Shown here in pieces: positions 31,290 to 43,463 of a stretch of DNA of 64,000 nucleotides. Under the pieces are notes generated by a model. It saw nothing but the letters and a program-made list of their open reading frames with translations, searched no databases and had not been told where the DNA came from. The DNA is taken from contig JAFFJZ010000075.1 of NCBI GenBank assembly GCA_018340375.1, forward strand, positions 496,001 to 560,000, given 5' to 3'. The position numbers and the translations under genes were made by a program. This DNA comes from Gonatopus flavifemur. Taxonomy: Eukaryota > Arthropoda > Insecta > Hymenoptera > Dryinidae. Each line of letters starts with the position of its first letter. Position 1 is the stretch's first letter.

Positions 31290-32060
31290 CTGCTCTTACA
31301 AAGAAACCTCATGGTTTATCCCATGTGAAAAATGATATGTAGATCATATATTCAAAATCTATATATATTTCTGTATATATTCTATATATCATTGATTCAC
31401 GTTGAATGCCATTTTGTAGCCCTTTCAAAGACGAAAAAAACTGCACTGTAAGGAAAAAATGTGGGATTCTCCCCCAAACAATGGTGGCAGCTAAGTTCCT
31501 ACATAGATTTTCCCTTAATTTGTAGAAAATTCAACGCACCAAAAAAATAATTCCCCAAAGTAATGAAACAATTACTTATTGCTTTCTTTTCAGAAGGAAG
31601 CTCTATGGTCGTTTTGAAGGCCCGAACATTTTTTTGTGTCCGACTTGAGAACCTCCCAGGCCAAAACGTCTCTCAGAGGAAAATTTCGTTCTATGTCTGT
31701 CTGTCTGTCTGCCGTCATCTCTGTCAGTTTGTCAACAAATTGCGAACGTGAATATCTCCCGTTCTACTTATCCGGTCGTTATGAAATTTACTAGCATCAA
31801 CGCGCGCGCTTTATCTCTCATTTTTTCGTGCACATCGATTTCATGAATTTGTACACATAAAAATCTCATGTCAGATGCTGATAGAGAAAAATCATTCAGA
31901 ACACACATCAACGGGTTTGTCACATTATATTTGATAGAAAACAATTTTTACAATTCGATTGTGGCATCAACTCTCGTGAAAACATTGTCAGGTTCGTTCT
32001 TGGATACGAGTGATCGAATTTCTCAAATTTCAAGTTGATTCAAGACACAAATGAATGGTT
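31290..32060. other. Non-coding stretch, possibly Helitron 3' region
   Basis: No gene. A (CTGT)n tract lies at 31697-31712. This stretch is immediately 3' of the Helitron helicase on its strand, so part of it may be the Helitron 3' end. The diagnostic terminal hairpin plus CTRR could not be placed with confidence. Confidence 0.35.
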
Positions 32061-32069
32061 TTCATGTCA

Positions 32070-33026
32070 TTGGTGATCGCTGATTCAACTTTCTCGATTC
32101 AAAGATTGTCACCAAATAATTCTTTATACACATAATTTTTATCGAGTTATTTGTTCTTTGATTACCTAAATGAATCTCCACTGAATTCGGAGACCGTACG
32201 CGAGAAAGTGTGACATACAATTGGCCATGATTAAAAACGTCTTTCCGAAGATCTATTGCAATCTTTCCAAATGTTTAAGCCTGAAATTTATTTATGGTCA
32301 TAGCAAATGCCAATTTCATTGGAAATTGCCTCCGTTTAAACGTAAACGGATAAGTGTTTTCACAATAAAGAGTGATTCGATTCGAAAAAACTATATCTCC
32401 AGCTTTGTCACCACTTAAAGCTTTACATTTCAACAAATTATTCACTATTTCTATGACTTGCAATGTCGGACCATTACATGAACCTTCATTAATACTAAGA
32501 TTTCTAATCAACATTACAACACAATCTAATCGTGATCGTAGTTTATGAGGGGGGAAATTTGGCGGATTCAAAGTATCCAAATATTCAGGAAAGATAACAT
32601 CATTGATATCACCGATATCAAAGTCATTAATATTGTTATCACTGGTATAGATTTTTTCACTTGACTTTTCAAGCATTTCAACGACTCCCTTATCAATGTC
32701 TTCAACATCAACATTCCAGGCTGATAAAATTGCCACTTGCATGAAATCATATTCTTTTTTCTTTTATCAACCGTCCGTGAGTGCCCTGAACAATATCCGA
32801 ATGAGCAGGAGGGATATATTGATCTGGAATGGATATATTATCATCTTCATTATTCAAGCTACCATCACCAACGGATGATCAAAATTTGGTGAATTGTGTT
32901 TCCTCAGGTAAAGCTCGCATATCCTGAGTTGGAGAAAATTTTTTGAAAGATTCCCACAAATGGCTGGATTTGATCGATAAATTGACCATTCCACTATGCG
33001 TCGCGTGTGTTTGAACGGGAAGTTAT
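32070..33026 (-). pseudogene. Helitron helicase, C-terminal half
   Basis: Reading from 33026: a frame giving SHLWESFKKFSPTQDMRA (the helicase SLxxS.LW..F...L..NMRA region), then ALPEETQF and SIPDQYIPPA. A stop near 32740 and a frame change follow, then 32742-32275 with NPPNFPPHKLRLK-like PPHKLRSRLDCVVMLIRN, LSINEGSCNG and FKRRQFPMKLAFAMTINKFQ. A TAA replaces the Gln of the usual SQGQT. The end GQLYVTLSRVRS (near 32200) is the conserved motif VI. The domain unwinds DNA for rolling-circle transposition. It is inactive because of several stops and the insertion. Confidence 0.87.
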
Positions 33027-33179
33027 TGAGCTCACGGGAAGCATAACCGACGATGTGTTCGAAAAGCGGTAAAAGTATTTTCCAAGCCGCCACACAGTGG
33101 GGCCAAATGCCAAAAAGCTGGACAAAATTATAAGGGGCTCTCAAATTTGCTTGCGACTTCGTACTCAGGGAGTTTATGG

Positions 33180-34085
33180 GGTCACTGATTACGAATCCGT
33201 TGTCAGAATTTCAAAATTCGAAATGGCGGATCCAATATGGCGGACGAAAATTGAAAGAAACCATCGGATTTTCTTCAAACTTGGTGATTAGGGGTTTTTG
33301 GGGTCGCTGATTACGAATCTGCTGTTTGAGTTCCAAAATTCGGAATGGCGAATCCAATATGGCGGACGGAAATTTTAAAAATCATCGGATTCTCCTCAAA
33401 TTGGGTACTCAACGGTTTTTGGGGTCGCTGATTACGGATCCGTTGTTCTCATTTCGAAATTCAGAATGGCGGATCCAATATGGTGGACGGAAATTGGAAG
33501 AAATCATCGGATTTTTTTCAAATTTGGTGATCAGGGGTTTTCGGGGTCGCTGATTACGAATCCGCTGTCTGAGTTCCAAAATTCAGAATGGCGAATCCAA
33601 TATGGCGGACGAAAATTGGAAAAATTATCGGATTCTTTTCAAATTGGGTACCCAGGGATTTTTGGGGTCGCTGATTACAAATCCGTTGTCTGCATTTCGA
33701 AATTCGAAATAACGGATCCAATATGGTGGAATAAAATCGGGAAGATCATCGGATTTCCTTCAAACTCGGCATCCAGGAGTTTTTGGGGTCACCAATTACG
33801 AATCCGTTGTCAAAATTTTGAAATTCAGAATGGCGGATCCAATATAGTGAACAAAAATTAAGAAAATCATCGCATTTCCTTCAAACTCGGTACTCAGGGG
33901 TTTCTGTGGTCGCTGATTACGAATCCATGTTCTGAAATTCAGAATTCAAAATAACGGACCCAATATAGCGGACGAAAATTGTAAAAATCATCGGATTCCC
34001 TTCAAACTCGGTACCCAGGGGTTTTCGGGATCGCTGATCACGAATCCGTTGTCAGAATTCCGAAATTCAGGATGGCGGATGCCAA
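33180..34085 (+). repeat. ~120-bp tandem repeats, left sub-terminal Transib
   Basis: About eight units, recognised by ATGGCGGATCCAATATGGCGG-like phrases at ~33222, 33342, 33462, 33586, 33706, 33827, 33946 and 34066. Each also contains GGGGTCGCTGATTACGAATC. Divergence between units is modest. Confidence 0.9.
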
Positions 34086-34327
34086 AAATCAAAACTTCAT
34101 TCATAACTTGATATTAAACAAGAACTAAACGGCCCATTTTGTTGTTCCTATTATGATCATTATTATTATTATTTCCAACATTGAATCATTATTAATATAA
34201 TTATCGAATGATATTAACACACCAAATGTGTTAAATCGAAAGATATATACATTCACAATATATACAATAATATAAAAAAACTGAAATCGTAATGGTTTTT
34301 ACTTTTGCCACACTTTTTTTACTCAGA

Positions 34328-37035
34328 TCAGTCTTCTTCTTCACTCTCAGAGGAAGATAATGGGAAAGTTACGTTGTCTTTATCAGGTATATCCGGAGTT
34401 TTGATCAGGCTTAACACGTCTCTAGGGAGAAACTTTAGTTTTTTCTTGGGCAACTGTCTTTTACTCGATAACATCGGATCAGAACTCAAAAGGAACCATT
34501 TAAAAATGTCCCATTCGTTTTTTCTCTACTGCATTTCCTGGAGTGATGCTCTCGGTACCTCTGGAAATGAATGTTGTTAAGATATTTGAATATAATTATG
34601 TATTCATCGACACCATTAAAGCTTTTGATCTCAACATGACAAGCAAAATCAAGGAAAAACAAGAAGCAGCTGCACTTTGGGGTCATCAGTATAAAGTTTT
34701 GAATAAATCCTCTAATTCATAAGTTTACTTGATTCTCAAAATTGTTTTCTAGTCTATGAATTTATGTTTCCAGAGGATGAACAATGTGGCTTATTAATAA
34801 AAAAAAGTATATGAATATTCATAATTCCCCAAATTCCTTACCAGAACAAAACAATCTTCGCGAACATATATTCTCGTGGTTACCATAAATATATAGTTTG
34901 CCTAGTAGTCAAAAACGTATTGTGCAATGTATCAAACTGATTGCAGTACTTGAGAAGTCAAATTTTTCCCTTCAAAGTGTCGAGTCCACTGTGACAAATA
35001 TAGACTATTATTAAGTGATATACATCATTTTCACCTTTTAAAATCTTTGTTACGAGCCTCTTGTGCTTCCTCAGTCAATTGGCCTATAGGTAGAAGAGCA
35101 GATGCAATGATTTCAGGTCCGTGGATCAAAAACTTGTGCATCGTAGGTGACATTGGGTACCACGGATATTTTGTCGCGTAGTAGCGTGCCGTGTCTAAAG
35201 CGTAACTCCGAAACTTTTCAACGTCTATTTCATGGCCACTTGAAACGGTAGCTAATACTACATGAAGTCGTTGTATTAGGTTGACATCCACCCCTGTGAT
35301 TTCGGCAGAAACTTCGAGTTGTGCGAAGAATCGCCTAGCGGTATTCCCATCATTTGAGTTCCCAAACCCTGGCTTAGGAACATCGACAATGAGGCCACAT
35401 TTTTCTTCAAAACTTTTCTGTACAACCTTTTTTCGTTCTTCCACCAAAGCTTCATCTTGTTTTCGTGCTTGCCACTTCTGAATAGGTAGCTTATAAGATA
35501 AATGCAGGAGGCCCTCAAAAAATCGTATCCACCCGTGTAGACGAGACAAACCAAACTGGAGGTTTTCGGTTTTGACCGGCCTGGATACTATATCATCAAT
35601 TTTGTTGAATTCCTTAGATGTGGCACCACATATATAGCACTTCTGGGTATAGGTTGTCTCAGTTATGGCATTGCATACCTTCCTGTCCACCATAGAAAAA
35701 ATCATCTCATGTTTCACTGAAACATGTTTTTCATCAGTTCTGACAGAAGTAGCCCTCAGATTTTCTATTTCATTATCAACCCGTAGCTTCTCTGCAACCG
35801 AAACTTCAGTTGATTCTTTCACAAACTCTATTTTGATTGGCCTACAAAATCTGGTTGATGATGGCCTTGGATTCTGCCGAATTATTTTTGAATTGCAGTG
35901 TAGGCGGAGAGGCACAGGTGAAGTAATGAACACAGCGGAATCACTAGCTTCCGAACTTTGATATGCTTGTTTGTATGAGGAGTGGCCAGAGCTCCCATCA
36001 AACCCCCATTTGGAAACAAGTACCAGGTTTTGTAACTCTTCATCAGATAAAGTTGACAAAACCGAATTCTGTAGCTCTAAAATACGTGTAGCTGTGTGAT
36101 CAAGAAGTGCTTGTAGTTGCACAACAGCGCAGGTTTCTGTTATTTGAATAAATTCCTTGTCAGGGAAACACATGCGTTTGGCCAGTTGAATTTTTTTATA
36201 AGGTGGAAATTTCTGCGGATCAGCTTCACGCAATAAGCAGTACTGATGTTTAGAGAGCTGGGCATCTACTAGGAGAGCTAGAGCATCTTCATCATTCAAC
36301 ATCTTTGGCTCATTCCGCTTGAAAGTTTGATAACCTTTCATATACATTTTGGCAAGCTCAGGATCAGAAGATGTAACATCCTTTACAATTTTTGCGGCTT
36401 CGATCTGTCCAGACGCTCTCAAACACATTTGTGTGGCGTAAGACAGCTCTGAGATAGGAGTATTTACTCTGATATTCTCCGTTTTCCTACGTTTCGTCCT
36501 TTCTGAACATTCGTTGAATTCAACAAGGGGTCTTCCCACTTGCGTGTGAACAGTTACAGAATGGGGATTCCTGAAAGTACAAAACACTACCTCTTGTTTC
36601 AACCATTCTTCATTATTTTTAAGGAATCGTTCTTCGGTCCTTTGAGAAGATTCCCATCTCTTTTTAAATACACATTTAAAAGTAGATAAAAGGTTAGAGA
36701 TCTCTGTAGTTTTGTTATCCGGACAACACGTTATCTCGATGATTTTTCCTTGGAGGAAAGTGAACTTTTCATCCAACGTAGGTAGAGGACTGCTCCTTAA
36801 AATATTGTACATCTCTCTCCGAGTCATAGATATTGAATCATCTTTGAAATCTACAAACGTTGTAGAATTCGATAAAATTCGCTACAGAAACCCCATGTGT
36901 TTCTAAAAATTTTCCTGATTTTCTTGGGTTGGATTCAACCCTCTTAAGCTAATTTTTTTTGCAGTCAACTGTTCAAATTAAACTACTAAGAAAATATAGG
37001 TTGTTGAAACACTCACCTATGGCAGCGGAATCCAT
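34328..37035 (-). CDS. Transib transposase (RAG1-core-like DDE), spliced, one frameshift
   Basis: The main exon (36881-35035) has acceptor TTCTGTAG and donor AAAAG|GTGAAA. It carries Asp in KWGFDGSSGHSSYK (~residue 278 counted from the ATG at 36827), Asp in SMVDRKV (~380), a CYIC zinc pair 16 residues later, FGLSRLHGWIRFFEGLLHL, NDGNTARRFF, and the catalytic Glu region IGQLTEEAQEARNKD (~586). The Asp-to-CxxC spacing mirrors RAG1 D708/C727. The last exon (34558-34328) continues RYREHHSRK, has a frameshift near 34510, then LSSDPMLS and an acidic end SSESEEED. A possible first exon (37035-37017, MDSAAI, donor GTGAGT) does not join in phase. The frameshift probably disables it. Confidence 0.88.
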
Positions 37036-37689
37036 CTCATTTGGAATTGTATGTGAACATTGAATGATTTTAAAAAACGAAAAATATTCACCAAGCTCCA
37101 AACTTGCACGCGGAAAAAAGTTTACGGTAATGATTACTAGCAAGAGTAAGAATTCGGTGACAGCTATTGCACAATTGTGATAAGCACCATTTGAAATCAG
37201 ACCGATTACAACCAACTATTTACGTTGCCATGGAAACGATAGGTTAACATAAGAACGATCACCAAATCGCGAGTCATGATTCAGTTCACGAAAAGAAAAG
37301 AGATATCAATACTTGAATAACATTTATAAACATTTAGGAAAATGACGGTTACTTTAGGGAAAAAGAGCATCGCTGAAGAATGTTAGCAGTGAAGTCACCA
37401 AAAATTCGTAGTAATAATACTGAATGTTGGTAGTGTTATTGTCATTTCCCATAGTGAATTCATCAACTCATAGTAAATTCACTACGAATATTCTCCAGCA
37501 ATACTGTTTTTCTCTCAATGGTTCATCATCTTCCTAAATATCAAAGATTTCTGGCTTTTGTGTACCCTAAGCCCGCGATGAGAAGAAAAACGAATGGTAA
37601 TCAATCTCATACAGTTTTCCTCGTGCAGCAAATGTACACTGGAAATAAAACACATACTGACGTTGAGATAAAATTCAAAGCGAATCTAC

Positions 37690-38165
37690 TGAATTCTGAG
37701 TTTTGTGTCCACCATATTAGATACGCTATCTTTGATTCTTGGAATTTGACAACTGATTCGTAATCAATGACCCCACAAAACCCTGGATACCGAGTTTGAA
37801 GGAAATCTGATGATTTTTTCAATTTTTTTCTGCCAAACTGGATCCGCCATTCTGAATTCCGGAATTCAGACACCGGATTCGGAATCAGCGACCTTAAAAA
37901 CCTCAGGGTACCGAGTTCGAAGGCAATCTGATGATTTTTTCAATTTTCATCCGCCATATTGGATCCGCCATTTTGAATTCTGGAATTCAAACAACGGATT
38001 CGTAATCAGCGACCTCAGAAATCCTCGGGTCACGAATTTGAAGAAAATCCGATGATTTCTTTCAATTTTCGTCCGCCATATTGGATCCGCCATTTTGAAT
38101 TCTTAAATGAAGACAACGGATTCATAATCAGCGACCCCACAAACTTCTGCATATCAAGTTTCAGA
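37690..38165 (-). repeat. ~120-bp tandem repeats, right sub-terminal Transib
   Basis: About four units of the same repeat as 33180-34085, in inverted orientation (GTCCGCCATATTGGATCCGC, then GATTCGTAATCAGCGACC). With the left array they form an unequal long inverted repeat inside the short terminal one. Confidence 0.9.
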
Positions 38166-41040
38166 AGGATCTGAGGACTCCTCATCACTCCGTCTAATAT
38201 TTTGTGATTTCCCGCACAAAAACATGGCGGAATTGCTTAGGGGCAGACATGGGCAGCCGTTTTTTTTTCTGATGTTCAGGTAAGAGTCCCATCTACCACC
38301 TCCAATAAGTTAAACGACGTAATTCTGCGTAATTCTCTACTATTCCTTCAAAAACCAAACACATTTTCTCATTTATAGATATAGAAATTACATCCAATCA
38401 TTGCTCTGTCAGTATCTTCCACTCATCAAATTGATATTCTCTTAATTTTTAGCGTATCCTACATAGTTTCAGTAATAGACTCCGATTTGAAAAAGTGAAA
38501 TCAGTTCATTTTTCGAGACACAGCGTCTTTTTGAACATGCTCGTTATTTTACTGTCTTTCAATCACGCGGATTATACTCCAAGGAGGGTATTTTGCAACT
38601 GGTACACAAGGGCAGGGGGAGGGGATCAGATCTTCTTATATCAGAATTCCAATACTTGAGACATCACCTTACTTATCCCAAGGGTCAAATATCCCCAACT
38701 ACAAACTTCATTTTTGGGGTTTGGCCAGCTTTTCGGCATTTGGCCCCACTGTGCGCCACGTGAAGGTTCGGAAAAAAAATCGGAATTTTGAAAATCTGGA
38801 TATCCTGGGTGATAGGGCTCGGAAAATCAATCTGAGTCTCCCCCTACAATTTTTTTCCATGATCGATAGTTTTGAAGGAAAAAAATGAAAAGCACCCATT
38901 TTTTCAAATCGAAAATCAATGTTTCTCAACATTAAACTCGTCGTCACTCGGCCAAATTTCATGTATCTTGCGTAATCCGACTCGTAAGACTTCCCCAATG
39001 ACGTGTATGTTGGAAAAATTTGTGAAAGTTGATGAAGAATTATGAATTTTTTCATCCGAAGTGAAAACCATGTTTTTCATGCTTTGCGTTGAAAAAGTAT
39101 CGGGGGAAGTATGGGCTACGAGAAACGTCCAGTGACAAAGTTGTTCGTTAGTGCATGGAAAAACTTTGTGGAAATTTTTAGATCGATCGAACTATTACTT
39201 TTGAGAATACAGCGATTTCAATTTGGACACGCAACGAGAATTGTTCATCATTTCGCGTCGTGTTACCGGCTGAATATTGGAGTCCATAAGAAAGATTGTA
39301 TTCATTTGATTTTTCAATGCGTGTATATGTTTTTTGAGTTGGGGAATTCAAATTTTGCACTATTTTGGCACGATTCGTCATTGGTTTCCTTTACAAATAA
39401 ATTCATTGTTTATAATGTTTTTATGGGTAAACCATTCACTTTGAAGAAAAATTGTCCTCCGAACAAGAGAGGTTCCTCTATTCTATGAAACAGAACACTT
39501 TGTACACATGATTCTTCACAGAATAAGAGAAGTTTTGTTGAAATAATTTTTCCATAAAACCAATGTTTTGGATGTGAAACCGTTTCAAATGAATAAAATT
39601 CACGAGTACTCAGCCAAAACCGCTCGAAATTCCTCGAAAATTTGCACACATATTCTGTATGCATTGAGAAAGTCATTGGGTTGGTTATAACGATGGGAAT
39701 ATTCAGTGTATCATTCAATCATGTTCGATAATAAATTGATACTAATCAAAATCGTGCTGTGCCAACTCTGTTGCCTATACTTGCCATGTGATACTGCTCC
39801 CACACACGGAGCTGACGCTTCGTTCAATATCTTCTACATTTTCTACAGGATAATTTCAAGTTTCGTACAAAACCTCTCAAAAGATGAAGGAACAAATTTG
39901 CCGCTCAAATTCTGCAGACTTGGAAGTTCCTTCGATACCTTTTCTCCATGAAATGGCACAGCACGGTTCTGATTGGTATAAATTTATTATCATACATGAT
40001 TGAATAATATACTCAATATTACCATCGTTATAACCAAATCAATGACTTTCTCAATGCATACAGAATATGTGCGCAAATTTTCGAGGAATTTCGAGCGGTT
40101 TTGGCTGAGTAATCGTGAATTTCATTTATTTGAAACGGTTTCACATCCAAAAAATTGGTTTTATGGAAAAATCATTTTAACGAAACTTCTCTCATTCTGT
40201 GAAGAATCATGTGTACAAAGTGTTCTGTTCCATAGAAGAGAGGAACCTCTCTTGTTCGGAGGACAATTTTTCTTCAAAGTGAATGGTTCATCCATAAAAA
40301 CATTATAAACAATGAATTTATTTGTAAAGGAAACCAATAACGAATCGTGCCAAAATAGTGCAAAATTTGAATTCCCCAACTTAAAAAACATATACACGCA
40401 TTGAAAAATCAAATGAATACAATCGTTCTTATGGACTCCAATATTCAGCCGGTAACACGACGCGAAATGATGAACAATTCTCGTTGCGTGTCCAAATTAA
40501 AATCGCTGTATTCTCAAAAGTAATAGTTCAATCGATCTAAAAATTCCCACAAAGTTTCTCCATACACTAACGAACAACTTTGTCGCTGGAAGTTTCCCGT
40601 GGCTCATACTTCTCCTGATACTCTTTCAACGCAAAGCATGAAAGACATGATTTTCACTTCGGATTAAAAAATTCATAATTTTTTATCAACTGTCACAAAT
40701 TTTTCCAACATACACGTCATTGGGAAAGTCTTACGAGTCGGATTACGCAAGATTCATTACGATACATGAAAAAATGGCTGAGTTACGACGAGTTGATTGT
40801 TGAGAAACATTGATTTTCGATTAAAAAAATAGGTGCTTTTTATTTTTATTCTTGAAAACTATCGATCATAGAATGAAATTGTGAAGGGAGACTCAGATTG
40901 ATTCTTCAAGCCCTATCACCCAGTATTTTTAGATTTTCGAAATTCCGATTTTTTTTTCGAACCTCCACGTGGCAGCTTGGAAAATACTTTTACCGCTTTT
41001 CGAACGCATCGTCGGTTATGCTTCCCGTGGGCTCAATTGT

Positions 41041-43231
41041 TGGAAATCTCCACCAAGAACAACTATTTTGCCCCCAAAAGGCTCCTGGTTATTCGTGATA
41101 TCACGTAAAGTTCGATCCACTAATTCCAATGCATACCTTGGTGCCATTGGAGCCTCATCCCATATAAAGACATCAATATTCTTCAAATATTCACTCTCTT
41201 TTGATTGATTTCCCATATTTGGGGTCGAATCTGTGAAAAGACGAACAGGCATTCCAAAAGTTTTATGCACAGTTTTTCCTTTGGGAAGTAATGTGGCTGC
41301 TTTTCCAGTGGATGCCATTGTACAAACTCCTTTTCCATACCCCCTTGAGCATATGATATAATTTTGTATGAATGAAAGTTTTACCTGAACCACCAGGTAC
41401 CTTGATGTAAGAGCGAGTTGGAACCTCCAAGGTATTTCCGCTCATAACTGAGTTCATTATGGTATCCAATGTTTCTTTCCGTTTATCATCCAGTTTTTGA
41501 TATTGTTGTACTCCAGTAGTTTGATGTTCTTGAAGTGACAAACTGTTTTCAATATTTCGAATTTCTGCAATGAAAGTAGAGTATTGGTTTGTATATAAGC
41601 CTTTTTATGTGATTCATGCACATCAAAATATCTTGCAAAGTCTTGAGACATAGCATCTTTGGATTCTTCCCAAAGTTCTTCTGGATGTATCGGTCGACAA
41701 TGTATTGAAATTCAGACAAATAACTGACGAAGTTGTCGAGGCATCATCCAGACTCCGGCTTCATTCATCACACGTTCCCACTCATTTTCATCTTCAATAA
41801 GACCCAAAGCTCAACATGTGGCAACATATGTATCATGGGTATGTCCGTTCACTGTCCTAAGATCCTCGAAACTCTTCGCGCCTTCCACGGTCACTAGTAA
41901 TAAGCGAAGATGAAATAACTCCGTTTGTGATGGACTGATTGAATACATGCGACCAATAGTGTTGAATTGTGCTTGACGTTTTTGCCAGCGGAAGATATTG
42001 GAACTTTCAACCTTCTCGAATACGTATTGATTTGAGATTTCTACGTATGTTAGATGTCTCGCTCCTGCATCACGTGCATTCAAAGCAAAATGATCGATCG
42101 ACATGGTATTTTTTTCTAACGCATTCCTCATGAATTATCTTCTTCATCTTGAATAACGACGCTTTGTTGATTTTGTAAATGTATTGGTAAACGTATAATT
42201 GCATGACTCCTGTTATATGAGGGTTTGCTCAAAATTCGCCGAAATCCTCCAACAGGTCCAACATAGCGTGATTCTACATGATCCTCAATCTCGTCATGAT
42301 CAATAACTGTATTAATCGCCGGTGCAGTGATACTGACAGTAGCAGCATCATGGCCTTTATAAACATACTTATATAAATATTTGACAGCTTTGATGCTAGA
42401 AACGACTCCAACGTTTATATGACAATTCAATAACAATAATAACCGTTTATTGTAGGGAACTACATTGGAATTGTCGACTACGTGTCTCTCAACACGCGTG
42501 CATGTTTTGCCTGTATTTCGACGACGATAATATGTGTATCCGTTTACATCTAAAGTTGTTTCTTCACGAAATTCTTTAGGATATTTTTTGGAACACTTTC
42601 CATTTTCCAAACACCAACTTCCGCAGGGACCATGGATCATATTTTTCATTACAATATCATAGAGTCTTGCATTCTTTTGTGGATCTGGAATCTCAGCAGA
42701 AATATATTTATCTACAGTTTCAGGAGTGGTGATCTCATGATTTTGTTTTAATGTCACCAATAAATGGATATGCGGTAATCCCCTCTCCTGGAATCCGATT
42801 ACATATACATACGCGAAAACTTCACCAAAATATTGTTGTTTCACGATCATTTCAATTCATTCATCTTTTTTTATGTTGAATACTGTGGCGGCAATGTCCT
42901 GTCTATCAGAGGCAATTTGACCATCTAATGAATTCTCTTCAATCTCACGCCATTTCGGATTACATGTCATCGGTATAAAAAGATCTGGTTCCCCAAATTT
43001 ACGTACTATGGCCATAGCGTCTTGATACAACTGTAACATATGACGTGGTGATCCTATGGATGTTGCTGGAAGTATTATGATTTTTCCAACACGACCGTCT
43101 ACATTGTTTGCTGTTTTTTGTAGGTGATTTATCAATTCTTGATATGACTCTGCACGTGATTTTGTTGGATGATTTTCACAATAATTTATTCCATCTCTTT
43201 CTATTTTCACATAATTATCAACAATTTTCAA
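41041..43231 (-). pseudogene. Helitron Rep (HUH) and helicase N-terminal half
   Basis: Pieces in order: 43231-42857 (KIIILPATSIGSPRHMLQLY, PDLFIPMTCNPKW), 42850-42128 with the HUH motif GLPHIHLLV and MIHGPCG, KCSKKYPKEF and NCHINVGVVSSIKAVKYLYK; 42131-41811 (Rep C-terminal linker); then the helicase with Walker A VPGGSGKTF (near 41400) and Walker B IWDEAPM (near 41160), ending GGDFQQL at 41041. The HUH nuclease nicks and joins strands. The pieces are separated by frameshifts and stops, the N-terminus of Rep is lacking, and the catalytic Tyr pair was not placed with confidence. Confidence 0.88.
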
Positions 43232-43317
43232 TTTCCCTATGAGTTTAATTTCGAATAATGATTTGATAGAGAAAAATGTTCTTGTTTGGTAACGCCAAGT
43301 CCTCTCAAGCTTCCTTA

Positions 43318-43463
43318 GTAGAATGTAGGTGGAGAATCGGCAGATGAGGTAGATCGGTGGACGAATGGTGGCTCGTCGCCTCTACGTCGCCTCTTCGCTG
43401 AGCAATCGTTCATCCACTGATCTACTTTATCCACAGATTCTCCACCTGAATTCTACGTCGAAG
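43318..43463. repeat. Imperfect palindrome (~146 bp)
   Basis: GTAGAATGTAGGTGGAGAAT at the left pairs with ATTCTCCACCTGAATTCTAC at the right, and the pairing continues through GATGAGGTAGATCGGTGGACGA. Around the centre are GCTCGTCGCC and CGTCGCCTC. It is probably a small foldback element. It lies ~80 bp outside the last recognisable Helitron codons. Confidence 0.75.

Larger units (their letters stand above)
33093..38753 (-). mobile_element. Transib transposon (5661 bp), RAG1-related
   Basis: Termini CACAGTGGGGCCAAATGCC (left) and exact complement (right), with ~35 bp of inverted similarity, are flanked by the 5-bp GC-rich duplication CGCCA (33088-33092, 38754-38758). 5-bp TSDs and CAC-starting ends are typical of Transib. 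It encodes a minus-strand RAG1-like transposase, and ~120-bp tandem repeats lie near both ends. Confidence 0.93.
33026..41041. mobile_element. Foldback element with ~1.08-kb arms, carrying a Transib
   Basis: Left arm: 33026-33092 plus 38754-39769; right arm: 39953-41041, inverted. Shared landmarks include CACGGGAAGCATAACCGACG at the outer end, TTTTTTCGAACCTCCACGTG and GAGGTTCCTC. The loop (39770-39952) is ~180 bp with no ORF of note. It is inserted in the Helitron helicase; the target duplication appears to be AAT(T/A), not certain. It has no transposase of its own. The Transib at 33093-38753 interrupts its left arm. Confidence 0.85.
32060..43240 (-). mobile_element. Helitron, degraded and split by nested elements
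   Basis: Rep/HUH and PIF1-like helicase parts lie on the minus strand at 43231-41041 and 33026-32070. The helicase coding sequence stops at about 41041 within QQL and resumes at about 33026 with the next helicase residues. The intervening ~8 kb is the foldback element, which contains the Transib. The 5' part of the Rep gene is missing beyond 43240. Confidence 0.88.

Noticed and set aside
33097..33861. Plus-strand frames of ~60-130 codons with repeating phrases
   Set aside because: They translate the ~120-bp Transib sub-terminal tandem repeat.
38708..40412. Several ~100-codon frames on both strands
   Set aside because: They lie in the inverted arms of the foldback element and mirror each other; no protein motif.
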